Positions 47,601-58,812 of a stretch of DNA of 64,000 nt are shown piece by piece (the first letter of the stretch is position 1; every line of letters begins with the position of its first letter). Source of the DNA: Agelaius tricolor (taxonomy: Eukaryota > Chordata > Aves > Passeriformes > Icteridae). The stretch lies in the NCBI GenBank assembly GCA_023055355.1, contig JALJCS010000001.1:22135881-22199880 (forward strand). Reading direction: 5' to 3'. Both the position numbers and the translations under genes were made by a program. The notes under the pieces are model-generated. The model ran no database searches. It saw only the letters and a program-made list of their open reading frames with translations, and had not been told where the DNA came from.

Positions 47601-50600
47601 AAGAAAAAAGATATAATCTTATTTCAGAAATGAGGTAAAATTACAGCATTACAGGCTGTAGCATAAGAACGGAAGGCTTTCCACACTGTGATAGCTAAAT
47701 GAAAGTTAGTCCCCAATAAGCAGGTGTGGCTATTGCCCCACGTAGATTTATTTAATATTCTGCTGATTCCTTCCCTGCTCAGGTATATCTACACAGAGCT
47801 GTAAAGACAAAATCTAATCAGTTTTGCTGAATGAGGATAAAATTCTGAACGAGAGCACCACATAGTTTAATTCTCACGCTCACAGCTAGCACTAAAGTGT
47901 CTGTGTTCTGCGACTGGCTTGCAGCCGCCTGTGTAAAAAGAGTTGCCCACTATTTGGAAAGCAAGATAAAAGATACAGGGAAAGCTCATCAAAGAGTCAA
48001 AGCATGTTGCATCCACAGTTAAAACATTTCAAAGGATCATAGTTATTAGAAATTCAAGTTTTTCAAGTATTAAAAATAAATCTTTAATTCCCCTACAGAT
48101 TCCTAGTATCCAGAGTATTTTATAGAAACATCTGGATAAAGGAATAAAGGCAAATCCATTGTGTTCCTAGACATTCCTGGAGCACTGATGTTCTTGAGAT
48201 TATGCTATTGGATTACTGGTATAAAAATAATAAATATTTTCAGTACTTAAAGCTGTAATGCTTTATGTTGGATTTGAATTTTGGTCTCATTTTAGTAAAA
48301 GGTGGATGGAGATTCAGAGTCTCTTCCTTAGCCAGAAGGATGTAGGGAGTTTATTGCTTAGTGACCTACATTTTTCTCCTCTACATGATTTGAAAAGTTA
48401 TTTAGCAACTTCCCTGCTCTTCAGTCAACCTTTTAAAATAGCTGTCAAGAAAAAGATATGGTTAAGAATCTGTTCCTCATTCCCATGACACACAAAAGTG
48501 AGGGTTTGTTAATCTATGCTAAGAATGCTGTAAAATATTCTGGTCTTCAAAAAATGCATAATTTTATTGTTTATTGTTTTAAATGAAGGGTAATATTACA
48601 TCCAAGAAAAAGCTGTGTCTCACACAGAAGGGGTGAGAGACGCACTGAAGTGAGATCTTTGGATGTGTTTTTACAAGGTTTTGCAATATTACAAATACAT
48701 TTTCTACAGATCACTAAGCTAACCAGGAACTTAATGCTATAGCTGGCTGAGGCTCCTGTTTGTTAAGAGAAATGTATGCAGGCAGTCACAGACTTCAGCC
48801 TGTGCCCAGAATGCTGCTCCACCACAAACACACAGTATGGTGACACAGGCACCCCGAGCCCTTCCCTGTCTGAGAGGAAAGCACGAGGTGCAGCAGCTCA
48901 GAGCGGGCTCTCAAAGCTCTGACTGTGCAAGGTCTTCACCCTTCCTGCCTACCATCTCCCTAGGGAGCAGCAGTGTGTTGTGGAAAGTGCTGGTAACCAA
49001 AGACAGCAATGCAACAGCCTAAGCCCGATGGCTCCAGCGCAGTTTTTTCACTTTATCCCCTTTACTGTTCCCTCTCCTGTTGTTGCTTTTTTTTTTTTCT
49101 TTTAACATGCAAGTTGCCATGAAAAATTTGTTAATGAAATATTTGCTTAGAAGTCTGCTCTGGGCTAGGCTGATAACCTATCTGTGTTTGAGTTTGGCTT
49201 CCCATATTCTAAATACTCATCTTCTCTCTGTTTAGCTTATTGATTGGTTTGGCAGGAAAAGCAGCCTTGTCATCAGTGACCAAGGTCAAACCAAACAAAA
49301 AGGGACAGGAGGGGGGGGAAAAAAAGGAAAGAATTTGGACGGATGAGCTCAGTGAGATGAGAGTGGAATATCTGACCTCCTGCAACTTTCCTCTCCCTGG
49401 GAGATGGGTCCTGGTCTGCCCAGGAGCCTGCTGGCTTTTGCAAGGTCACAAGAAATCACTGGCACCATCATAACCAGCACTTGGAAACTGCTGGAGTGAT
49501 GAGAGCTGAGAGTCAGTCAGAATCCACAGAGGGAAGAGGTGGACACAACCACACCAAGGTAGGGTGCAAATGCCCACAGGAATATCTCCTGAGAGATCTG
49601 AGCAAATGAGGTGCTGATTCAAATATCCCAAACAACTAAAATTTGAAACTTAAAATCCACATCTTAAAGCCATATACAAGTAGCAGTCACCTGTTCCCAG
49701 AGGTGCCTCAAGCTCTTTTTCAGGGAGCCCTGCAACAGCACCAAAAACCAAGAGTTAGTAGGGTTTTTTCCTTTAACAGGACTAGGTATGGGCTCATACA
49801 TCTAATTCTCTGAATAAACTTTACAGATTTTTGCCTCAAACTTTCAGCTCTACTCCCAACACCTGAAACAAGAAATCTGTTGAAAATGAGTCAGGAAGAT
49901 TAAAGGGCTAATGCAAACACATGTGAGATGCAAGCACAGGCTCTCAGCAAAGCAGTGGATAACTTCCTATCATGCCAGTCCCAGTCCACAAAATTAATAT
50001 AATGCCCTTATGTTTATACAGTGCATTCTACCTAAAAATGCAAATGAATCAATGAAATATGTCCAGAACTGTATAAAACTCCTAATGGAAAATCCTAAAT
50101 ATAAGGTTAAGCTTCAATACATCACTCTTTCAAACCCCCTTGCAAAATATTTTTACGTTTATGTAATTCAATGTGAACAGCAGTGTGCAATTTCACAGAA
50201 GAGATGTGAAACTGCAAGGGAAGGTTATATCATGGCTAAGAAAACTGAAATCAGCTGTAATGTAGTGTAGCAGTACCTTCCTGTAAAGAAAATGTACTTT
50301 CTGGTTTTTGCATACTGTAAAGCTGAGGTGTTCTGAAAGGAAGCTGCAACAGAATAGACCTGCTAAATAAAATACCTGGCAATATTGTTATCTGGTACAA
50401 TACATTCATGTTAGTGACTTTACAAATGAATAAGATGGTGCCAGAGGCTAATAATTATGTGACATGAACTGACTGTTAAATCCTGCAGTCTTTACTCAAT
50501 ATTTATACAGTCCTGGCTTGTGGGGAGTTCAGCTTGATAAATGTCAGAGTAAAAGAAGTAAAAGAGAACTAAATCCATTCCCAGGTTTCTCTTTAATCTT

Positions 50601-51090
50601 GTTACTTTCCTTCCCACTAAGGAACTAATTCAGTGATCAGTGTGTTATTCACAGGATACTGGAAACATTATTTTAGCAGAAGTACTTCATAGTTTATAGC
50701 ACATGACTACAGCATTTGAGAAATTCAGCTTCACTGACCCAGCTTGACATATGAGAGAGAGGAGTCCAACTTCCTACCTGCCAGCATGGTCTCATTAACA
50801 AACTGAATAAAAAGGGTCCTCACCACAGCAAAGAAAACAGATGCAGAAAGATGCTGCTTATCTATAGAAGGCGACGCCAATTTATCCAGGAAATAATTCC
50901 TTTCTGCCTCCCAACCCACATGACTTTAAAAAAGATAACATTTTTCAAGGAATGCAGAAAGCAAAACAATTTTTTGTACACAAGGTACTGGAGACAAGGT
51001 TATCTGACAACTGTCCAATTTGCATAAGCAAAGGTCAAAGGCTGCACAAGTACATAGACCTCTATTTTTAGCGAGAGCAAGTTCCCTTGG
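44620..51090. other. Gene-free stretch, no recognised gene
   Basis: Unique DNA, AT-rich at 46.95-48.75 kb and somewhat GC-richer at 46.0-46.75 and 48.78-49.05 kb. Frames reach 123 codons (46101-46472) but have no known domain and overlap frames on the other strand. About 47860-48010 is CpG-containing and non-repetitive, with two GATA-like AGATAA/AGATA sites near 47965, a weak regulatory candidate. T- and G-homopolymers occur at about 49088 and 49311. Confidence 0.5.
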
Positions 51091-51094
51091 TGGA

Positions 51095-51235
51095 TCGACA
51101 CTGAAACACATTGCAGAGGTTGATTTTAAGGATGGGGTGCAGGCCACATCTCTGAAAATTAGGCCCTGTCAAAGATGTGCCACTGGGAGCTCTCAAAATC
51201 ACCAGTTGTTCTTCATCCTTTGGGGCAGGAGAACC
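51095..51235. mobile_element. Possible ancient amniote repeat (CTGAAAATTAGGCC type)
   Basis: The sequence around CTCTGAAAATTAGGCCC, followed by GTGCCACTGGGAGCTC and CAAAATCACCAGTTG, resembles a frequent old repeat of turtle and crocodilian genomes built around CTGAAAATCAGGCCC and CACCCAAAATCAC. The match is from memory, short and diverged, so class and orientation are not assigned. Confidence 0.4.
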
Positions 51236-51469
51236 TGACCTTCCCAGAGGGTTGCAGGATGAACCTCATGAGACAATTTCAAAGGCCTCTCTAATAATCT
51301 GGGCCTATGTGTATGGTGCTGATTTCCACTGCAGAAAGATTTACTCAGGATTACCCAAAGAAGATGGAAAACTGGGTAACAAGATCAGAAGAAATGAGAT
51401 GTCCCCAAATAAACCAAGGCTCTGGTGTCTGACATGTGGATTTATCTGCCCTTCGCCAAGAGTGCTTTA

Positions 51470-52290
51470 ATTTGTATCACTGTAATCGGGTTAAGAATTA
51501 TTGTAGCCAAAGTAATTAGCAGCAAGCTACCAACCAGCTTCTTGACACAGAAAGCAAATGGGTTTCTCCTCCAAGTATTTTTCCCCCTGAGGGCTGGGAG
51601 GTAAAGAGGAGAAGGAGGGAATTAGGGGTGACCTTGCGTTAATGAACAGTAACATGCTCCTGGATCAATAGGCAAACCTGGCATAGCCCAGAGAGGAAGC
51701 ATCAACTGTGTCATCGAAGTATCTCTGATATCCATAGGGGTTTTGCAATGGATGCTTATGCAAAAGAGGTAAACACAAATGAGGCTGGTGCAACAGAAAA
51801 AAAGAGCTACAGGAAGAGAGAGAGAAGGTGTGAGGATGTAAACAAAAAAATAAACAGAGAGATTGCTGTGGGGTGGTTTATTTAAAGAGTCCCTACATTT
51901 GCATTATTGGATTAAGCATTTTGACCAAAGTTTGTAGAATTTATTTTGGCCAAAAATGACTAATATGAATATTGGCCTCATGCCTGAATAAAGGAATGTA
52001 GTTTCTCTCTCTAATCAGGTTGCAACAGATAAAGGCTAAATAGAAATGAGTAATTCACCGTGACTCAATATTACATGGGCTGTATTTTAAGAGCTGAATT
52101 TCAAGTGCATTTCTGTTCTTTATTTCAGCTATGCTATCTTTCGCTCACCCTCGCCACACTGTGTGTCAAACTGGCTTGGCAAAAGGGGAATAATTTTCTT
52201 CTATGAGCCTGATGTACTTTTTAGGAGACACTGTCTTCCTGGAAGCAAGATCAATTCAAGTATTCAGGAGGCCTCTAGTGGCTTATAGTT
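51470..52290. promoter_or_regulatory. Candidate conserved enhancer block
   Basis: An 800-base non-repetitive block with dense developmental-type motifs: AGTAATTAGC near 51510, a perfect POU octamer ATTTGCAT at 51897-51904 followed five bases later by GGATTA (51909-51914, an OTX/PITX-type site), the palindrome TTTTGGCCAAAA at 51944-51955, and AATGAGTAATTCA near 52045. There is no sustained open frame. This composition is what I associate with deeply conserved non-coding DNA, but I have no second species to compare. Confidence 0.35.
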
Positions 52291-55200
52291 TCAGAGGAAG
52301 TTTCCTCTGAAGCCTAGCCTGTGAGGCTCAGAAAATATACAGAAGGTCAGGGAAACTAAAGGGACTCCCCATTTGTTGATTAATGCCATTGACAATAAAC
52401 AGCAAAGCTTGGTCTCTGATTTCAGTATCTAAGAATCTGGCCCTCAAGGCCCGAGATACATTTACACAAAACACTCAGAACGTGCAGAAGAGAACAATAG
52501 GGTCTCAGGCTTCTTGGTGTATTGCATGTTTCTAAGCACATACTGGGAAAGAATTACAACGTGATGAGCCCTATATTTGAAACAGCTGTCAAAGGGGAGC
52601 CTATGCCAGTTTCATTTTGATCCACAAATATAAATGCTTTCTATTACTGACACTAGACTACGCAATAGGTTTCCAATGTGGTGCACGAGTGCGTAATCCT
52701 CCATTTGCAACTCTTCACCCCGTTCCCACACCAGGAGAAGCAGGTATGGCCAATCCTGACTGGGGTAATTGGCATCAGGCAAGCTAATGTTGTTTCCAAC
52801 AGCTGAGGCTCTGCCCTGTTCCCTACTATACACAAATACTTAATATTACATATTGGGTGAGAACCTGGATCACCTGTAGGCTATATTTACACACAGGGTT
52901 ATTAAAAAGGAAAAGAAGAGTAATCACAAAAGAAGGTGAGAGAAATGAAGTCCTGCTGCTCCTCTGGAGTTTTGGCCTAGACAGTCAATGCTTTCTTCAT
53001 CACATATGTATTTCCCTGGGCCTATTTTTATATGTCATAGGATAGTCGAAGAAATGTCCTTAATTCCCGGCACTTTGATTCACCTCCACAAACTAAGCCT
53101 TGTTGTAGGTGACTTAGCAACCATGTGATCCACCTATTATTAGAACAGAGTTAGCCCTCCAAGCCCCCAAACTCCTGCCTCCCCTTGTCCTTATATATAT
53201 ATCTGTCTCCTAGCAGAAAAGTGGCACATGACCTCCTATCCTCAAGAATACTTGGCACAAGTCCCTACTTCTCAGCCGAAGCTATTGTTCTAGGAGAGAA
53301 TGACACAGGCGTGCAAGAGTCTTGCTGACACTTTTGACTTTAAACATGAAATGCCATTAATCAATCAGCTGCATCTGTTTGGAAAAATTAAGTGGCTGGA
53401 ATCAAGGCAAACATAATAAATAATCCTTAGGCAAACAGGAAAGAAAATAAGGGAAGACACGCTTTTGACTTCTTGTGGCTTCGAATTCATTTGATTTGTC
53501 TTTCACGTCTTCCTTACAAATATTAGGGCTTACTAAGTGTACAGTATGAAGATATGAAACTCTAAAGGCTTATGCAAAGTACTGCCACGAAATTAAAGGT
53601 GCTAAGCTTGCAAGATATAAGTGTCTGCCATGGAATTCACACATGACATGGCAGCAGAGGGGGTCTGAATTCACAGATGTGAACCAGACTAGACTCACAA
53701 AATGCCCAGGCATCACTTGAAAGGCTGATTTCCCTTGCTATTCAGTGAAGTTGCAGATGTGATTTATGGTCTCAAAAACATGTTCATTCCTGCTACAAAT
53801 GCTTCAGAGACTTAATACTACATGGAATCCTTCCTGGCAGGTGCTCATATCCATCAAAATAAACATCTAGTAGATTTCAAACAACCCATAATTCCTTTCA
53901 AGGTGGACACCCACACAAATAGCACCTCAGTATTTAAGAGCCTGCTGCTGTCACCTCTTTGCAGGAATGAATGGAAAAATACTAAGCTGCACCTTGCAGT
54001 GTAAGAGTATCTGTCTCTGCCAGGAGGAAAAAACAAGGAATAGCTGTGAACAAGACATCAGGCTCAAGAGGGTCCTTGTTTTCCACACAGTCTCTGGTTT
54101 TTGCTCAGCCTGGAGTCCAGGATTGGAGCCCAGCTTTATTGGCCCCTGTGACTGGTTCAACAGGGGAAGAAAATGTGTGAAACATTTCTCCCTGCTAGTG
54201 AAACAATGTTCAACACTTCCCCAAACCACCAGACTTATGACCATGCACGTCTGACAGCCTGGTGTGAAGAAGACACAGAGAAGCCTCATCCCCCTCTCCA
54301 GCTGTGGGGATGAGCAGCACTACTGCTGCTGGCCTGCCTAGGATGGGAAACACAAACCCAACCAGTTTATAGTGTGGGCATGTGCAGCGACTGAACCGAG
54401 CCCACCCACCTATTTCACACAGGCCATTAGAGGGGAGCCATTTCAATCCAGGCTGATGACACCCTCAAATTTCCATCTCGCTACCAATTCCTGCCACAAG
54501 GATCTGCCTGAACATTGTAAAGTAATGATACAAATGATATGTATAGGTCAGAATGACACAGGAGCAGAGAGTGGGAAAAAACACAGGAGCAAAGCATTAT
54601 GAGGCCATCTCCATTGCTAAAACACAACATGTATTTGGCTGACTATTGAACTATTTGGTTAGTCTCAATCTGAAACAAGAATTCATTTCCTTTTCAAGCA
54701 TTTTAATCCTTTTGAAAACAACATTTCAAAATGAAAATATCTCTTTGAACTCTACACTTGCTTTGTACTGGCTGAAATGCATACGAGCAAAACACTTCAA
54801 CTTTACAGAAAAACAAACAGAAAACTGTGAGGAGGGAACTAATCTATAAATATTTTGGTCCCTTACACATTCTTCATTTCAGAGTTTCAAAGATTTCCTC
54901 TTTGCTCAATAACAGAGCTTGCCAATCTGTATGTGTTCCTGGAAAGCAGATGAATGTACCTATGGCTTGGCCATGGATGAAGACTCAGCTGACATAAGTT
55001 TAACTTTCAGCTTTGTCTTTAAAGAATGCACTTCACCTGTGATGCCTGTCTTTCCTCTTCCACCATCATATTTGGGACAGAAATACCCTACTGCTCTTAT
55101 GTGTTTCTGCCATAACAGCTGCCACAACATTCCTGTTACTGATAGTATCTACATAAATAAGAGTTTGTAGGAAGAGCTAATACCTTTTATGAGACTAGCT

Positions 55201-56925
55201 GATAGAACTGATAAAAGTGAACAAGTTGTGGGGTTAAGGGTCCTTCAGGTACACTAGAGAATATGCTAGAGCACTCCAGTTCCGACAGCATTGCTGCTAC
55301 TGGATAGATGAATAGATAGAAACCTCACTACACAGAATGAAGAGCACATTTGAGATGTCCCTGTCACTTCCTCCAGAAACAACAGAAAAAGGAATAGAAT
55401 GACATACATATTTTCAAAGGAAACAAATGTTAGGAAAATAATTGTGGAGAGTCTTCTTTATCCTCCAAACCTTTAGTATGTGTAAAATGAATCTGCAGTA
55501 ACAGCTCTCCACAATGCCAAAACCCCAAACTGCTGTCAGTCATTCCACTAGTAGTTGCCTGGGGCAACTGCTTTCACAATTATCAGTGGATTCACAAACT
55601 TGCTGCGGTAAAAAATGATGCAACTGATTTTTTTTTGGTGGTCAGGTTGCAAGTGAGCACAAGAATATTCATACTTTCTAATCAGCAACACATAAATATA
55701 TGAGAAACCCTCTTTATATCAGGCACACCTGTTATAGGCCATGGCCAAGGCCACACCATGTCAATTTGACAGATATATGCCCAAATACATGGATCACAGA
55801 AACAGCAACTATTGGAACACCATAGTCACTAGATCTGTGACTATGGTGTTCCAAACAAAGCAGTGATTCCAGTAAGAGTAGCATGAAGCTGGTACACAAC
55901 ACAGCACAAGTTAAAAGCCCTTGATGGTACCACCTTAGCATATTCTTTTGACTTTTCTAGTAACCTAATGTTGAATAAGCCCTTTCCTTTAGGAATAAGA
56001 AGCTTGGTTTACAATTTTTGATCTTCAAAAGAGCCCATTTAGGAAAGAGCCCTCTTGTACCATGGGCAATAAAACATGCTCAGGGTCAACAAACTCACTG
56101 TAGGAAACAGCAAAGGGTTTTCATGAAAGAAAGCCAGGTCCCAAATCCCAGCAGAGGGTGACATTCCTATGTGCTCATCCCTGCTTTGCCACAAGTGATT
56201 CACAAACTTAATCTCTGCCACAGAGCTCTTCTAAATACAGGAAAACTAAGATTACATCAAGTTTAAGTCAAGGAAGAAACTTCCCCAATGGATACTGAAT
56301 CACTTCAACTACTGCAGTAGACATCTCCCTTTAAGATTTACAGGGTGTTGGAGTTTTTTCTTGCTGCAGTTTTAAAATCAGAGTTTATCAAGCCAGTTAT
56401 TTCTAAACATCCTATGTTGGGTTTAGGGAGATTTCAATGAACAAACCAAGACTCAGTTGTAAAAATAAAAATAAAGCTTTTGCAACACATGTTATCTGAC
56501 ATGTTTGCATAAAACTAAAGGTCCAGCTGATGCCACAGTGCAGTCCCTTAAAGATGAGAGAAGCAGCCACTATTTTCATTGTGGTTAAAATACTTGGCAC
56601 ATCAGGCCAAGATGAGGGAAGAGACAGAAGAATTTTTTTAAGGGTCTAACATACAAAAACATGAAGTCCAAGATATATTGGTGGCAACTCCAGTGCTGAA
56701 CAACAACCAATAAATTCCTCAGCTGCCTTATTGAAAAGACATCTAAACATGCCATTTTTCTCAAAGCTACTCTTCTGGAGACAGCTACTTTGTGTTGCAC
56801 ATAGTGATAATTAAAACTTTAAAAATAAGAACCAGGTTCCATTAAGCCTGGACAGAATGTGCTGCTCTGCAATTGAAGTTATGTCAGAAAATAAAGAACA
56901 TTCTAGGATCATGTAGGGACCAGGT
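52291..56925. other. Gene-free stretch
   Basis: Unique DNA without a credible exon or recognised transposon. TTGATTAATGCC and GACAATAAACA near 52375-52400 are HOX/PBX-like and SOX-like. Frames around 53.8-54.6 kb overlap on both strands and have no domain. A hairpin at 55812-55854 is listed separately. Confidence 0.5.
55812..55854. repeat. Perfect 18-bp inverted repeat, 7-base loop
   Basis: The left arm, starting TTGGAACACC at 55812 and ending at 55829, is exactly complementary to the right arm 55837-55854, ending GGTGTTCCAA. The loop is TAGATCT. Pairing stops abruptly at both outer ends. The stem is too short for a typical microRNA precursor. Perfect arms in otherwise diverged unique DNA suggest a recent origin, for example by replication template switching. 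Confidence 0.9.
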
Positions 56926-57010
56926 TTAATTCTCATTTACAGCAATTTTATCTAGAGACCTTTCCATCTTGTTCTCTGGAGTCACACCAAAGCTACATGA
57001 GTTTAGGGGA
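56925..57010. mobile_element. Possible ancient amniote repeat remnant
   Basis: GGTTTAATTCTCATTTACA followed by GGAGTCACACCAAAG and AAGTCAATTG resembles the old repeat whose consensus contains GATTCTCATTTACAC and AACTCCATTGAAGTCAATGG. The match is short and from memory. Low confidence. Confidence 0.3.
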
Positions 57011-57880
57011 AGTCAATTGCGGGGCAAAAAAGGCAGAAGGAACACTGAATTATAGAAACTTCTATACAAATTGTAATGACAGGGCTCTGTTTCAGGATCC
57101 TTGCAGCACAGACTGGCAAAGCTGTTGCCCTCTGGAAGAGCTGCAATGTCTCAGTGATTGAGCTGCAGAGAGACACAGATCTGCTGGAGAGTAAGGACTA
57201 TTGACTGGTGTGCTCTTTGCCAGCTCTACCTAATAGTGGCTTTCCACAAACTGGGCCATTTGGAGAGTCAGACAGAGATTTCCATCTTATTGGGGTTGTG
57301 TTTGAGCCATTTCCATTTCTGCTTCAGGCTTAGTTAATCCAGACATATGCTTAATCACACCTACTTCAGGCAGACTTAATCCCCCTATTTGGTTTCTGTA
57401 CTAAATTCCTCAGAATTTTCATCCTAACCAGACACAATGGGCTCCCCAAGATCTCCACCAAACTAAGCGTTTGATGGAAAGACTCATACATTCCCAGATG
57501 AAAGCCAGTTTCTGCCTTTATTATTCATTATGTGGCTGAGACCCATGGTAAACACTGATGTAAGGGGCTGTAAGCCATGGCCAAGCCAGCAGTGATATTT
57601 GTCATCCTTTCTCAGACCTGAATTGAAGCCCTATGGCCAGGTATAAACCACCAGTGAGGACACATAAAAGCAACTGCTGGGCTGTCACAACTCAATAAAG
57701 CACAGACCTTGGACCTTCTACGAGGGGAAACAATGCCTCAAATGTTTTTGCAGTTTTCAGACATCTCAGACATATTAACCCCATGGGAACGGGAATTATT
57801 ACCTGTGCTGCACAGAGATATAGGTGAAAGTTCTAAGATGAAATGAGGAAAACCAACACTGAGAGGAAACTTTGCAACTA
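57011..57880. other. Gene-free stretch
   Basis: Unique sequence without a credible frame. At about 57660-57705 an ACATAAAAGC box is followed by CAATAAAGC, the spacing of a TATA-like and polyadenylation signal as in some LTRs, but no LTR ends or family resemblance are visible. Confidence 0.45.
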
Positions 57881-57989
57881 CTGTGAGCAGAACCAACCAA
57901 ATGCTGGTTCTCAATTATCAGCATAGCAGATCACTTAAGAATTTTATTCCAACCCAGTTGTGGAATAAACCACGTCAACATGTGGTATT

Positions 57990-58090
57990 GAGGTTTCTTC
58001 TTAATTACAGCTGCTGTAATTTAAGCTTACATGCTGTATTTTGCTACTGGGGCAGGTTAATGTGTTTTTCTTCATAATTACAGTGGGCTA
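57990..58090. promoter_or_regulatory. Homeodomain/E-box motif cluster (candidate enhancer)
   Basis: AATTACAGC at 58003-58011 and GCTGTAATT at 58013-58021 form a near-palindrome around an E-box CAGCTG (58008-58013), so the E-box is flanked on both sides by TAATT homeodomain cores. TAATTACAG recurs at 58075-58083, again after a TTCTTC pyrimidine run. E-box plus TAATTA combinations are common in neural and muscle enhancers. Both copies also resemble splice acceptors (pyrimidine tract, then CAG), but no open reading frame follows that I could support. Confidence 0.35.
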
Positions 58091-58261
58091 CTTCATTAAG
58101 CCTCTGTAACCCATCTGTCTTTGCTTACAAGTTCACACTCTGAAGCTGAGCAAAAGACCTGTAAGGAGAGCACTGAAAGGCTGGCTTCAGGAGACTTTTA
58201 CGACTAAATTAGAAAGAGCATTATGAAATGCAAGGTAAGTAGCATTGTACTGGCAAAGAGA

Positions 58262-58308
58262 TGGCCTGGGTGATCTAACAGGTCTTTTCCATCACTAACA
58301 TTCCTTGT
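58262..58308 (+). mobile_element. CR1 3'-end fragment
   Basis: CTGGGTGATCTAACAGG, then TCTTTTCC and ATCACTAACATTCCT follow the layout of the CR1 3' terminus (GATGATCT-AGGTCCCTTCCAACCC-TAACATTCTATG). The final octamer repeat is not preserved. Only the last 50 or so bases are recognisable, in plus orientation. Confidence 0.5.
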
Positions 58309-58534
58309 CCAGGAACAACCCATTTAATTCCAGGCCAGTCATTTATTATGACAGAGGAGCAAAGTAGAAGGACATATATTCTACTGGGAAAAACAGCATT
58401 TTATTATGCCAACTGAACTCAGAGGACAGACAGTGAAAACATTCTTTCATTTTGTACCATTAGCTCAGCCAGGCCTCTGCAATGTAACATTCTGTCACTT
58501 TCTTTGGATTAGCTCATTTACAAAAACGTGCTGT

Positions 58535-58812
58535 TTTACTGAAATTAGCACAGAGAGAATATTGCGCTTCCCGAGCTGCCGCAGCATAACTGTTCGTCAG
58601 TAGATTTATGTAGTGGATTGTTTTCCTGCAATCCAGGATAAGGGAAATACTTAAACAATAACCGCCATGGGGAGTGTGGACAAGGCAATAATTACTTTCC
58701 ATGGTGTTAATAAACCTCAAGGCTACTGGCCAAAGTATATTTGCACTGAAGGAGATGTCTGTGGAGATTACATAGGAAATTTTAAGACAGACAAGGGTCA
58801 GGAAGCCCATCT
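58535..58812. promoter_or_regulatory. Candidate conserved non-coding block
   Basis: A non-repetitive block that starts with a CpG-containing segment (GCGCTTCCCGAGCTGCCGC at 58563-58581, then GTTCGTCAG) and continues into AT-rich sequence with AACAATAACC (SOX-like) and GCAATAATTAC (homeodomain-like) sites and GGTGTTAATAAACC (FOX-like). Retained CpG in AT-rich DNA can mean selective constraint or lack of methylation. It has no long open frame. Conservation is untested. Confidence 0.3.

Noticed and set aside
55812..55854. MicroRNA precursor at the 18-bp hairpin
   Set aside because: The stem is well under the roughly 30 pairs of a typical precursor, and the flanks do not extend it.
57660..57710. 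LTR promoter and polyadenylation signal
   Set aside because: TATA-like and AATAAA-like boxes alone are common by chance; no LTR ends, inverted TG/CA termini or duplicate were found.
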